From: Scortum barcoo
Taxonomy: Eukaryota; Chordata; Actinopteri; Centrarchiformes; Terapontidae
DNA length: 64,000 nt
Assembly (NCBI GenBank): GCA_023238725.1
Contig: CM041545.1
Coordinates: forward strand, 15,212,501 to 15,276,500
Direction of reading: 5' to 3'
Position numbers and translations under genes: made by a program. The first letter of the stretch is position 1. Each line of letters starts with the position of its first letter. The notes beneath the pieces are model-generated. The model was not told the origin of the DNA. It did not search any database and saw only the letters and a program-made list of their open reading frames with translations. Below, piece after piece: positions 50,201 to 62,242 of this stretch.

Positions 50201-53200
50201 TCCTGAGATCTTTAATTTAGCGGCTGAAGCAGGTAGATAACATAAACAGCAGCGGCCATAGCACCAGCAACAAAATTCATGTACCATTACCAAAAACGAA
50301 AATACTGTAATCATGGAAAACATTACCTCATCAAATTGCAGTAAACAATATTAGGAAACATCTGTTTTGTCAACGAAACATTTCTCTGAATCCGTCCAAA
50401 TTACCTTTCTCGGTACTTTCATTCATTCATTCATCTTCTAACCTGCTTATCCTGAGCACACACAGGGTCACAGGGGTGCTGGAGCCTGTCCCAGCCATCT
50501 TTGGGCGAGAGGCAGGGTACACCCTGGACTGGACGCCAGTCAGTCACAGGGCCGACATTAAGAGAGACAGACAACCATTCACATTCACACCTAGGGGCAA
50601 TTTAGAGTTGTCAATTAACCTAACCTGCATGTCTTTGGATTGTGGGAGGAAGCTGGAGTACCCAGAGAGAAACCCACACAGGCACAGGGAGAACATGCAA
50701 ACTCCTCACACAGAAGGGCCCGTGTCAACCAGGGATTGAACCCAGGACCCTCTTGCTGTGAGGTGACGACAGTGCTAACCACTACACCACTGTGCCGCTG
50801 TTCTTAAAATGAGGAAATGCCATTTTTTGTGTGTGGTCTTGTAGAGTCATTTTTAAAAGGTTGCTGAGGTCATTTTTGTTTCTGCTGACCGATGTGATGC
50901 TGATGCCCCAGAATATGTTCGAAACAAGAAGTGAAAACGAAGTCAGCGAGATGTTCAGTAAGATAAAAATGAACTGTACTTCTGCTTTTTGTACAGTTAC
51001 AGACGGTCAGGACCTGGGTGTATATTTCCAGGACATATGGTGCGACTACCCTAAAATGTGTCTTGCTGTCATATACAGAGTTGCTTGTGTGCTGAGTTAT
51101 CGCTCATGTAAATGAGCGGAGCGATAACAATTCCATCTCCTCGCTCAAGGTGTTCTGTCATCACTCTGCTCACGACCACGCCAGACTTTCTACTTGCTGC
51201 ACTCCTCTTTGGCTCCACTCACACTAAGAGAAAACTCATTCCAGTTTGCTTCACAAGATGGGCTGAGCAGATTCATGTTTTCTTATTACCATAATGTTAA
51301 CGTAGTGTATAACAAGGTAGTGAGTGCTATCCTAAAGTTAGATTATGGGCATAATGTACTGCTTGTCGGATGGAGTGGCGAGTGTGCCGCTCACATACCC
51401 TGCAATGCTTTTTGGCCTTGTTAATGCCAGCATGGGCAGCCACATTATGGAAATATAATGTCATTGGGTCCACCTAACTCTGAAATATACATGCTCGTTT
51501 TTGCATTCAGGAACCTAACTTAAAATTTACATCAAACTTTGGGAAGTCGGCGAGTTGTCCTATTTTCCCACTATTACTAGGTCTTTTCGATACGTTTTGC
51601 GCAGTGGCTGTGTGGCGCATGTGCTCTCATTTGCATGTCGCTCTCAGAGACTAATGGCTCTTTTTCACTAGCACCTACTCGACTCGAACTCGACTTTCGA
51701 CTCGGTTTTTAGGCTTTTCCATTATGTGTTAGTACCTGGTACTTTTCTAGTACCTACTCGGCCGGGGTTCCAAGCGAGCTGAGTCGAGGCCGAAAATGTG
51801 ATGTCGGCAGACGGCAAGCCACTGATTGGCCAGGGCGTGGCGTCACTAGATGAGTCAGGAGAGCGATTTGTTCATAATAATAGTCAACCGCGCCATTTTT
51901 AAAACGCATGCAATAACAGCAAACACGATATGAACAAATGACGCGTCGCTGGAGTTTGGTCAAGCGCGTTGCACCACTCTGAGGTGGTACTCTATTGTAA
52001 TGGAAAACGACCTAAACTGAAACTGTCAGAGTCGAGCCGTCGAGTCTAGACCGAGTCAAGCAGTGCTAGAACTGTGTAATGGAAAAGCGCCATTAGTGCT
52101 TTTGTGTTCAAACACTTCTGAGAGAAAACAGAAGAAGGAGAAAGACAGGATGTCAGCACTGCATAGGACCCCTTTGATCCCTAATAATGATAAATCACCT
52201 CAAAGCCTTCAGTGCCGCCCAAGCACAAATACTGACCTAAGTGCAGCTACGGTGCACTTTGCATAATTATAGACAGTGAAACTTAATCTTGGAGCTTCAG
52301 GTTGGCATCTTGAATTAATTACATTATACAGTGTGTTTATTGAAATCAATGGACATAACAGTTTGATGCACACTTGGGCTATTACGTACTGGAATATTAC
52401 TGGTCAGGCTAGCTGCAGTCTGTAAACCTTTTAGCTCAGCTGGTCAGACTCAACTTTAGACTAGACTCTACTTTGCTGGTCTAAGCTCAACCTTATGAGG
52501 CTAAGCTCCATATCCATAGGTACTGTATTAGAAAGTGACAACGCATACTGACACAATGAAATGCAGCATGTTGAGGACTAAAGACTGATGCAAACAGCAC
52601 ATGGTTAATGCCACGCTGATCCCGAAATGCCCTAAAATGGTCACAGTAGAGATGCTGTCTTAATCGTACCATGCACAATTGAACACATGCGGAAAACGGA
52701 TGTCTGTGATTTGGCGAACTAGTCTCCTATCTTTTTCTGGAAAGCCCTGGGGTGGATGGGACAGAAGGAGCAGATAGACCCTGGACATGTGAGGTTACCA
52801 GATGGGGACTTATGTTCTCTTCGTAAGTTGGGGCCGCAGACAACCAGGAGAACTGCTGAGGGAAGTGAAAAGTTCATCATATTGCAGATATTGGCACGGT
52901 CCACAAAAAAATGTGCCTCCTCCAAAGGCTGCTTCAGTAACAGAAAATTGTCCATTATCGATTCTGGCTGCTTGTTGGTCTTAATTTTATAAGCATTCAA
53001 TCAGTTTGCTATAATATGTTTTGAGTTAAACAAAAGTGCCTATTAAGTCTAGTAATTTGGTCATATATTTTTGTTAATATGGCAATTAGCAATAGTCTAT
53101 TCAGGTATACAAATTCATTGATACCCATTTAATATGATGTGTGTGACTACTGAAGTGGAATTAAATGAAACTTTAAGATCAAACCTGATTATAGGCACTT

Positions 53201-56200
53201 TTTATGAATTGAGCCCATTTTCTGTCCTCCCTAATGTTCCTTAATGTTTTCTATTCACATCTCCCCCTCATACCTAACATCTAAATGGAAATCACCAGCA
53301 TCCATAAACATGTCTTCTCATGGAATGGGAAATGGAGGGGACTGATATAAGTAGATAAAGAGGACAGGGAATGGAATGGTTCTTCTATACCTCATTTACC
53401 AGCAAACAGCTTAGTGAGGCCATTGGCATTTCCGGGGTCAAGGGGGCAAAATGAATGTTCTTCATATCCTATGGTGACTCGTAAAAAAGGAGACCAGTGA
53501 CACATGCGTGTGTGCACACAAACGCACACGCGCGCAGCCTTTCGCAGTCAGTGTGATTTATGCCGAGACCTCTCGGGCGACAGTCATGGGCCGTTGACTC
53601 TGTCACAGCAGAACAAGAGAGAAATAACTTTATGGATGTGGATATTGAGCAACAGACATTAACACAGGGGGCCAGAATAACAGGAAACCAACCTTGACCT
53701 CTATGGTGAGGGAGGGAAAAAGAGATGGCAAAGGAGCGAGCATACTAAGAAACAGTGAAGATGTTGTTCCACGAATGATCCAGCTCTGCTCAATCCTCTT
53801 ATTATTACCAAATGTGTCCTTGACTTGACTGTAAAATACCACTACAGGGGACTACTGTGTGGCGCTCCCCCAGAAGAGGAGAAAAAAATAATAATTTCAG
53901 TGGGAAACAAACAAAAAGATGCCTCATGTCCAAAAAACATCACCAGTAAGCAGCATCTACGATATTGTGAGTGACAAGCCAATTTAGGAAGTGATGAAAT
54001 TAAAATAGTATCTCATCAGCGCCTCTTTTTCTTTATCAGAGATATTATGGGTCAGAGATGTTATGAGCAAAAAAAAAAAAAAAAATGAATTGAAGAAATG
54101 AATTACAAGTCCATAACACCAACCCAATTTCATTCAAGGGACCAAAAACAAAAAAGAAAACAGGAGAAAGAGCTGATTATGTAACATGTTCTTTTTCTTG
54201 ATGTCTCTCATTGCATTCATCACTTTCTATCCCTTTTTATCTCTATCTCTGTCCATTCTCCTCTGCCGCGAGTGATGACATCGCCTCAGCCAAGGTCTTT
54301 GATTAGTGCAGCTTCTAAATAAGGCACATCCTGTTGACCTTCCAAACTTTGTAATTTCCTTTTAACCCTTTCCTCTCCACTCCTCCTCCTTTCTGATCAC
54401 ACTTGTGTAGTGCCACGTCTCCCCTCTCAGGGACTGTGGCCTGCAGGATAAACAGACCAAATACATCATAAAAGTTGGCGGAGCGGTACGTCATGCAGCA
54501 TTTGCTCACTAAATTTGTTGTTTCTGTTATGATATCACATTTGCTGGCTTATGTACTTATGCGCCAGCTGTTTTGGGGGTGATTGAGGTATGCACACGGG
54601 CATACATTGCCTCCATTCATCTTACTGTAGATACACTTATCTAATGGTTAGGTGCAGGACAGAGTTGTTTGGACTGATCCCATGAGAGCCCGCAGCAAAG
54701 GCGGATGGCTTTAAGGCTTTGTCCTGGGGAGTAAATCTAGATTAGAGACTGCGTCAGCCCTGGCGGTTGCCAAGAAAACTGCAATACCACAGGACTCCCA
54801 TAATGCCCCCAGTAAGACTCTTTCATCTCTAATCAGCAAAAGGTGGGAGATGGGCCAGGGATGAGAGCCCCGATCATGCTGGAAAAGACATCTGACCTTC
54901 CACATTGTTTTCGCCGCCATTCTGCTCGAGGAGAGGAGGAAGTTTGCTGGTGAATATTTTTGCCCCTGCCAATTCAAGGCAGGTTAGAGTGAGCATGTGC
55001 ACACGCATGCTCACTCCGATAAAGTAATAGAACACACACACACACACAGCCCAGGTCAAACACCAGGCGTTTATACCCAACCTCATCCATGACCGCACAG
55101 CCTCGGCTCGATTAATTCAGCCTCCAGAGACACGCATCCCCAGGTTAAACAGCAGGCTCATAGCAGAGAGCGGTGTGAGCGGAGCTTGATGGATGACTGC
55201 AGCCCCGTATCCTGACACGTGTGATAAACGTGAACCGGCAGATTCGTTTTTAAACAATGTAGTCCTACCCACACATTTAACATCCATACTCTGAGAGCAG
55301 GGGGGAAGCGTCCAGAATGACTAATAGCAAATTTAGCCCCTTCCAGACAAAGAATGTGTAAGAATGCCGGGTTCATCTATCTGTTAAATAATGGATTTCT
55401 GGCTTCAACTTATATAGGTCTTCATTCATGTGCCGTTCATGCCCAAATATGACAGGAGTGTTTTGGATGGAGTCGCGTTTGGCACACAGGACTAGATAAT
55501 GCCGGGAATTCATTGGAATCCTCCAATGTTAATGTTGGAGGCGAGAGATTATTTTGTGTAACTTGATTTTATCCCACTGACGCCACTTAACAGTTTCTGC
55601 TCGATTTCTTTCAGCGTCAAATCAGACATGCAAGCCAGCGCAGCACGGCGACAACCCGTGGGTCTACGTGAGTGAGATGCTAATTGGCTGTTGGACCGAC
55701 TTCATCACAGACGACAAGGCAGAGGTCCACATCCTTAACCTGAACTTTTCCACGGTAAGCATGTCAAGGTTGTGCGTATTAGATGCTGAGGAACTGGTGC
55801 TAATTATGTAAATATGTAGGGGGGAAAAAAAAAGTTGCAGGTGAAAAAGCTGCTTAATAGGGAGACAAATGTAAGACACTGTGCAAGTAAAACCTAAGAC
55901 GTATTGCAGCAGTAACAATTAGCAGGCAAATGAAACCGTATCAGTAGACAATAGACTCTAGAGCTGCATTGCTGGACTGCAAAAGAATGTAGAAAATTCA
56001 AATGCTGGACAATCAACATTATGTCGTTTAAATCCAATACCAAGGCCTGTCATGGGTATGTTATCATTGGCCAATTAATCATCCATTTCAGTGCACAGTG
56101 CAATATGTCAAGTCCAGCCACACGTGTGCTGGTCCAGACGTTGCACACATGCTTACGGTGTGTGTTTTTTTTTTTTTTTTTTTACGCCTTTTGAGGTAAT

Positions 56201-59200
56201 GAAATATGTCAGTCATTGTCACAAACGCAGCGATTCAGTCTGAGTGCAATTTGACTTTTATTGACACAGTTGGAGGCTCTGTCAGATTGAGCAAGCAAAG
56301 CCAGCTGCGGAGGTTGATCTATGTGTGTGAAAGAGATTACAACATAGGTAGGAGAAGGTTTTTTTTTTTTTTTTTTTAAACTGCCCCAGACGGAGGATGT
56401 GGTCAACTACGATAAAGGCAACCCCGACAATGTTACCAAAGCATTTCCCGAAATGTTGTTATTTCTTTTAAAACAGATTAAAGGAACGATCAGATTATCA
56501 GCAGAACAGGTGGCAGCGTGTGGGTGTGAATAATAAAATGAATGATAGCTGAATTCTGTTTACCTGCTTCGGTTTTCAGAGTCTCGGTATTGTGCGCGCT
56601 GGCTCACTGTCACACTCTTGTCACGGCTTCGAACAGAACAGAGCCGTCGTCGATGCTATTAGTTAAACCTGAGCTTTTCCTGCAATGACAAAGTCCGCTT
56701 CGGAAAAAGACTGCAAAGGCGGGAATGCTGAGACGACACGGACGACCCGGCAGAGGCTGGCTGATATCTCTCTCCCCCCGTATGTGCCGAGGCTAATTGC
56801 AAACAGGGAGCTGCTGTGTGGGAGAGGTCAGCGAAGAGGTCAAAACACCAACAGCACAACCACATTGCACGTAAAGTTGAACTTGTGCTGCTCAGGAAGG
56901 TAAGGGGGGGTGGTCATGTGATGAGCCAAGGCTGGAAACTCAACACTGAAGGTTGTCGGGTTGGAGAAGAATGAACAATTTCGGGTGGCCTAATGAGAGG
57001 TGGAGAAGAGAGATTCATCAGTTAAGTAGAAGTAATATGATTTTGTTTGGCTGCTACTCGCATAACAAACCTGAATTGAGTTGCATCGTGGGTATTGCAG
57101 GCGCCAGGTGTTGACAAGGAAGAATACTATAATGTGTAAATAAAAAGAGAGAGGATATCTTTGGTTATGCTGCATCAGTCCGACAATGTTATAGGAGTGC
57201 AGTGCCAAATCTATGACCTTTAAACTTTACGTTGCTTAATATAGTTGTCATGCATTTAATATAGTGATAACTCTAATGCAAACTTTAAATAACCGAGCCC
57301 CCCCCCCAAAAAGCTTTATTCCCACACATGTCCAACTTTTATCAGCTGAATAACTAGCTAACCCTCAACAGATGTCAGACAGAACAGAACGGCGGGGTTT
57401 CCCAACATGCCGCATGATTTTATTTATTTATTTTTGTAACGACAAACAGCTCTGCACATTTGGCTGCGTGTCTAAAGAATCCCATTTTTCAGCCAAACAA
57501 ACACACAGCCATAATTGCACGCAACGTATCGAGTCGTTTTGATTGTAAAACTTTTAGCTTTAGGGACTGACACCGGAAAGTAGCTCCACAGAACTTTTAA
57601 TCTATATGTTGTTATTGCTGTGCCAGAGTCCATTTTTCACTGTCCAACATTGTCGGTCAGCTCACATTAGTCATTTCTTTATCAGTGTGCTATGTTTGTT
57701 TGCTCCTTTCGGGTTTGTTCTCACTTTCGAGTTGCTTGCGTAGTGCTTTCACATAACTCGTGTTAAGCAACCGCTGCTCCTTTTATTGTCCCTTTTTATT
57801 TTTCACTCTGCTGGTCATCCTTTCTCATTTGGCGGTGATTATGAGGAGGGAGGCAGATGTGCTACTCGCAGTCTGGCTCAGGCTCTGTCACAGGATGGTG
57901 CGATACCATGCCTGTCTGAATCCATCACCTCTATAAATCCTTCAGTCGCGTCTAGGAAAGCCACAGAGAATCCTGTCGTCCTGTTTCTCTTAAGGGAAAC
58001 TTTCACCACTAAGCTAAGCTGACTTATACAGTATGAGTGCTTTTTCTCTTTTCTCTTCTTCTGGATTTGACGATACTTTTAGTCATGATGTGGCACAAAG
58101 AAACAATGAATGAAGTGTCCCACAGATGCCAAGGTCTGTAAGAGGTGTGTTTCTTTAGTTATTTGTGTTTTAAGCAGGAGTTTCGTGCAAGCAGATGGTT
58201 AAACTTGCCTCAGAGACTGGGTTATTGATGTAAACGTTGCTGAACTCTTTTGCCAAGCCTTTAGTCTCATTTAATGGACTGCGGTGTTACAGCATTTTTA
58301 ATGGACTGGAAATCAGAAAACAAAGCTGTTAGAGGAGAAAAACATATTTAAAGCATATTAGGAGGAGAAATGCCTCTGTGAGTCATCTTATTTTAGGCCT
58401 GAAGAGTAGAACCAGACATGTTATCTCATGTGGGAGAATAAGAAAAGTTAGTTTGTACAAATGGTGCGAGTTGTCTTGCGAAATAGTATAAATTGGTGTG
58501 GGATTTGTGGGGGTTCACAAGAGGAGTCTGGCTCGGCACCTGTGTGACGCAACGGACGCTGTACAGAGTTAGCATATCCAGTCCTCTCCGGGGACTGTGA
58601 GTGGATGTTTTATCAAATTAAAGAAGAAAGTGGACATAAGATCCCACAGCACAGACGCCTTATCTGCTCTTGACTGTTTAGAGCAGATTTCTCTTGTAAA
58701 CACAGAGGAAGGGGGAAAGTCTTCATCTCATGCCAGACTGTCCCGTCAGATGGGAGGTTTGCTCTTGCCTCCCCTCTCCCTCCGTCCTTTAAATTTCCTT
58801 ATCACCTTCTTCCCCGTAGCCTTTTGTTTTTAATAGTGATTTACAACCTGCCAGAGACGGTTGACTCTCACGGTTTGACCGCACGGAGAATTATAGAGGG
58901 AGCATCAAGGGGCTGCACCAGCCAGGAGAATTCATAGGGAGGAGCTGCTCGCACAGGAGCCCATTGATGTCACACGCTGCCTTGGGTAGTCAGGGTCTTG
59001 GCACGGGGCCGAGACTAGACCAACGGAGCCAATTCAAGTTAAGGGAGAGAGCCAAAAGAATAACTGGAAACTGCATCAGCAAAGGCCCTTCAAAAAATGC
59101 TCTCTCGAAAAAAAAAAAAGTCTGAAAAGGAAAACAATTGTATCTTGAAAGTACAGGAACAAAAGTAGCGAAGGTGAGTGATCAGGGTGCCCGCCGTCAT

Positions 59201-62200
59201 GATCCAGAGTTCAAAATGAGAGAATGAAAGTCACCAGAGGACGCAGGGAGGGAAACTAGACGCAGAGACAATGAAGCTCATTAGGAAGGAGTATTTAAGG
59301 AAAACGCCGCTGAGTTATCTTAGTATGAAGCACAATGAACTCAGTCGGAAATGCCTTTCATTCATTTACCGTACGTAAGTGTGGCAAGAGTCAGGTAAGA
59401 GACAGAGTGGTGTTTCTGGGAAGACATTGTGTTACCGCAAATCAAAGTCTCAGCTTCTGTGATAACTCGTGTTGAAATAACTCAGTCCCTCTTATGTTGC
59501 CTCTGTCTTCAGGGCAATCAAGCCATATTCTCTCTGTAATAAATTAGCTCTGCGCTGGAGATGGAAAGCAAGTGTCTTATCAATGTGTTGAAACAACAAC
59601 AGAAAGAAAGGAAAAAAAAAACCAAGTATTTTCCACTCCTGGTTCAGTTCAGTAACAAATATGTTTTCACCTGGATTTGCAGTGCACCCATTTGGCCAAT
59701 TGTTAAAAAGAAGGGGCCAAACACATTTATGAGGCGCAGCAGCCATTATGCAAAACACACTCTGTACAAGACATTTGTGTGTGTGTGTGTGTGTCAGTGT
59801 GGGAGGATGACAGATCCCTCTGTCCATTGCGCTCGGCGTGCGGGCCTCCCTTTCCAGTGCATCTGTGTTTGGCTCCCAGGCAATTTGTTGATGGTCTCCT
59901 TAGACCTAATTTGTTCTGTACAGGTCTGAAAATTTCCATAGCCCAGGCCTGAGCTCATCACCATTCTCTTGGATCAAGCACTGGCAACATCAGGTAGCAG
60001 GGAAATGAATTTAATATTAGGGATTCACACTGTTTCCCCAGCATGCTCATTGTCTTCCCAGCAGGCCCGGCTCTGAAAACAATCTACCTTCAAATAAACA
60101 GAATAAAGTACTTGGTGTCAAAAGGAGCCACAGATGGATGAAAGAAGAAATTTGTATTTATGAATGTTAAATTTCCACAAAAGCCTCACACTGGAGAGAT
60201 ACCTCCTTATTGTCCATTTCTAATGCATTGAGTCATAAAATTGAACTGATTTCAAATCCATGACTTTCACTTTTCTAAACCCAATTATCTTGGGGCTGTT
60301 ACAGGAGTAAAAGTAATTAGAGCTAGGATTTATTGGAATTAAGTCAGTCTTGGGGAAAAAAAAGTGTCTAAACTCAGCCTTATTATTCCACAGTGAAAAG
60401 GTTTACTCACCACCACTTATATCCATAAAACTCAGCGGTAGCAGCTTTACCCCGTGCACATGTGGAGCATGGTAATTAAGGCTGATTCATACAGTGACTG
60501 TGGTGGTGATTAGCGAATCACATCACCATTGTGTTACCCTCAGCTGAAAATATGGTTAATGATGTATTACATTATGCTTTAAATTATGTTAATGGGGTTT
60601 TATACACAGTATCTAACAACCACCAGCATCAGCCATGTGTGGGAGGACACTTGGTTGCAAGTTATAAGAAATACATAAATTGATAATGAAAGCACTGTAC
60701 CTAAAATATTTCTGAGTGACACGGGAGGTTTCCTCATCCTATTCTTCGTGTTCTTTTCCCCTTTATTATTAATAATGTCATAGCATAGCTGCACTGTTCT
60801 TACTCATATTTTTGTCATTAGGCCAGAGTATTATCACTTTTTTTCCCACAGTTTTAACAGCATAAAGAAACAAATGCAGCTTATTGCGAGTCAGATGAAT
60901 ATATAATAACGGTGGCTTTTGATTGGCTTTTGACTTTTTTATCCCTCGTTGACTTGCACCGCGTGGAGATGTAAGAATAGAACCAAGCCGCATTACCTCA
61001 TTAACGTCTGTGTCAATAAGCAGGCAGACAGCAAAGACTGCTTCCTGTCTGTCTGCGGAGCCCTCCTCAAATGACTGGCAACCGCTTCGTCTGGAGAGGT
61101 GCATGTGTTGACATTTCATGGTTGCAAAAAAACAACGGTAATTGTCATATCCCCCACTGATTTCTGCAGTGGGGCAGAGATGGAATCAGACTTTGTGTAG
61201 AATTAAACTGCAGTTGGAACTATTTTTAAACTTGGAGCTGCGAGCAAAATGTCTCTCTGCTCTGTCAACTCGAGGTCTGTTCATTTAAAGACACTCCATG
61301 TCAAATGGGGAGGTTTGCAAGTTAGGGAACACCTACGTATGCCTCCCTTTTTTCACACAAAAAAGAAAGGTTGGCACTTTGGCAGATTTTGATTCTGTGC
61401 TAAAGTCTCATAATAATTACTGTTCTAAATTTCTCACACTTTGCCTCACACTTTATAAAATGCTTAAATCACATTGTTGTAATGATTTTAATTTCTCATG
61501 CTGGTAGTAAAGTATCAGTCTTCGCAAAATATGACATGTTAATGGAGCCCATCCTGTGTTTCCAGTTGAAAAGTCTGCACAGATGAATTTATCCCAATAC
61601 TGTGCTGTATGATAACTCTTATGAAACACAAAGTGAGAAGCATTTTTTGAAGCACTTGAAGTTTTTTTTTTTTGTTTTACTGCTTTGTTTGTATAACACA
61701 GCATGGTGCACTTATAAAGACTCATTATAGGCAGATAGTAGTTCCCATATGGATGGCTTCACAGTGTGAGTGAATATTTATGCCACTCCATTTTTCTTTG
61801 TGTTCCTAATCAGTCCCAGCGTTCCACCTAGAGATTTGCACCACCTCCGAACTTTTTCTGCCTGCAACACAGTCATGAGCTCCAAATTCTTTGGCTTTCT
61901 CGCAGAATTAGAGGTTGTTAACTCATTAACATGTTTAAGCAATACTACATTTGCTGAAAAATAAGTGTGAATATTTAAATGTATAGATGGAAGTATAATA
62001 ATATAATAATAATAATATGGAAGGAGCAAATACAGTATGTTAGGATTAAGTTACACAAGTACTTTTCCATGTTTGTGCTGATGTGAAATAACATTTTGAG
62101 TACAAATGTTTTGCTTTTTTTTTCTCAGGATGAAAGAATTTTCCAACTTGTGCTGACCAGCGCGAAGCCCATGCACCTTATCCTCACATTGCCAGGCCCG

Positions 62201-62242
62201 GCCCACGGTCTGTACCAGCTCCACAGCGATGTTAACATCTAT
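41167..62242 (+). CDS. eng: eng: endoglin, 5' part (coding exons 1-3), continues past the window
   Basis: Exons 41167-41224, 55615-55754 and 62129-62242 join in frame to 104 residues. Residues 1-20 are a signal peptide (MEGHVARFALLLCVTVAAS). The rest is the start of the extracellular orphan region: Cys25 and Cys45 correspond to the first two conserved cysteines. SEMLIGCWTDF and EVHILNLNFST match the human SKGCVAQ / EVHVLFLEFPT segment. FQLVLTSA and LILTLPGP continue the beta-rich fold. N-glycosylation sequons are N22-Q-T and N63-F-S. Exon phases (1,0,0) agree with what I recall for human ENG exons 1-3. Endoglin is an endothelial co-receptor for BMP9/10 in TGF-beta-superfamily signalling. The rest of the ectodomain, ZP module, membrane span and tail are not in the window. 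Adjacency to ak1 supports the call, since AK1 and ENG are neighbours in mammals. Confidence 0.88.
41775..41990 (+). mobile_element. LINE relic (C-terminal end of an ORF2-like frame)
   Basis: From 41783 the frame reads NWLPVAAHIKFRPVI, the LxWLPVxxRIxFK signature seen at the 3' end of ORF2 in L2/CR1/Rex-type non-LTR retrotransposons. The stretch then degrades through PSLSPQA-like sequence and ends in an A-rich tail (AATTAATAAAAC). 5'-truncated and dead. It is not a gene of this locus. Confidence 0.65.
47861..47879. repeat. (GT)n microsatellite
   Basis: A short TGTG run in eng intron 1. Confidence 0.8.
49593..49627. repeat. Interrupted (GT)n microsatellite
   Basis: GTGTGTGT tract interrupted by ATTTGTGCA in eng intron 1. 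Confidence 0.8.
50420..50800 (-). mobile_element. tRNA-derived SINE, nearly full length
   Basis: Read on the minus strand it starts near 50800 with GGCACAGTGGTGTAGTGGTT (A-box-like), then GGGTTCAATCCC (B box), then a body with CATGTTCTCCCTGTGCCTG. It ends in GATAAGCAGGTTAGAAGATG and an (ATGA)n tail at 50420-50434, an L2-type 3' end. The pol III promoter head and LINE-like tail make this a typical SINE of a type I recall as common in teleosts. Flanking target duplications were not clear. Not a functional tRNA gene. Confidence 0.8.
51097..51128. repeat. Nested hairpin in eng intron 1
   Basis: GTTATCGCTCAT, loop GTAA, ATGAGCG then GAGCGATAAC. The outer 10-base arms (51097-51106, 51119-51128) are perfectly complementary, and the inner 6-base arms GCTCAT/ATGAGC also pair. 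The two pairings share GCTC on the left arm, so a small bulge must form. Confidence 0.6.
51650..52097. mobile_element. Non-autonomous DNA transposon relic with terminal inverted repeats
   Basis: ACTAATGGC at 51650-51658 is exactly inverted at 52089-52097 (GCCATTAGT). Behind the ends both sides carry TTTTCCATTA, TAGCAC and repeated ACTCGACTCG/CGAGTC-type sequence, so the inverted similarity extends about 80 bases with gaps. No transposase frame is present. A TA target duplication is possible if the true ends are ATGGC/GCCAT. I recall similar ends in teleost hAT-like MITEs, but superfamily is not settled. Confidence 0.7.
55615..55754 (+). CDS. eng: eng coding exon 2
   Basis: The acceptor TTTCTTTCAG is followed by residues 20-66 (SNQTCKPAQHGDN... 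IGCWTDF... HILNLNFST). The donor is GTAAGC. It is isolated between a 14.4-kb and a 6.4-kb intron. Confidence 0.9.
55755..62128 (+). other. eng: eng intron 2 (6.4 kb)
   Basis: No coding exon was recognised. It contains T runs (about 56167-56183 and 56360-56377), copy C of the dispersed family (about 56505-56696), a C run near 57299-57307 and a GT run at 59777-59794. Confidence 0.75.
56505..56696 (+). repeat. Dispersed non-coding family, copy C
   Basis: GGTGTGAATAATAAAATGAA, then GATAGCTGAATTC, GGTATTGTGCGCGCTGGCTC, ACTGTCACACTC, ACAGAGCC, ATTAGTTAAACCTG and TTTTCCTGCAATGACAAAGTC. It is the best-preserved copy and links copies A and B, since it shares different blocks with each. Confidence 0.7.
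62129..62242 (+). CDS. eng: eng coding exon 3
   Basis: The acceptor TTTTCTCAG is followed by residues 67-104 (DERIFQLVLTSAKPMHLILT... QLHSDVNIY). The donor GTGAGT is at 62243. It matches the QLELTLQAS...LVLSVN...LHLAYN pattern of the orphan region. Confidence 0.88.

Larger units (their letters stand above)
41225..55614 (+). other. eng: eng intron 1 (14.4 kb)
   Basis: The largest intron. It holds a LINE reverse-transcriptase-end relic (about 41775-41990), a tRNA-derived SINE (50420-50800, minus strand), a hairpin (51097-51128) and a DNA transposon relic (51650-52097). It also has GT microsatellites near 47861-47879 and 49593-49627 and A/T runs. Long AT-rich stretches between 42.0 and 50.4 kb and between 52.1 and 55.6 kb show no gene. 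Enhancers may lie here but cannot be identified without comparison. Confidence 0.75.

Noticed and set aside
50720..50800. tRNA gene suggested by A- and B-box sequence
   Set aside because: Cloverleaf not intact, and the sequence continues into a SINE body and LINE-like tail.
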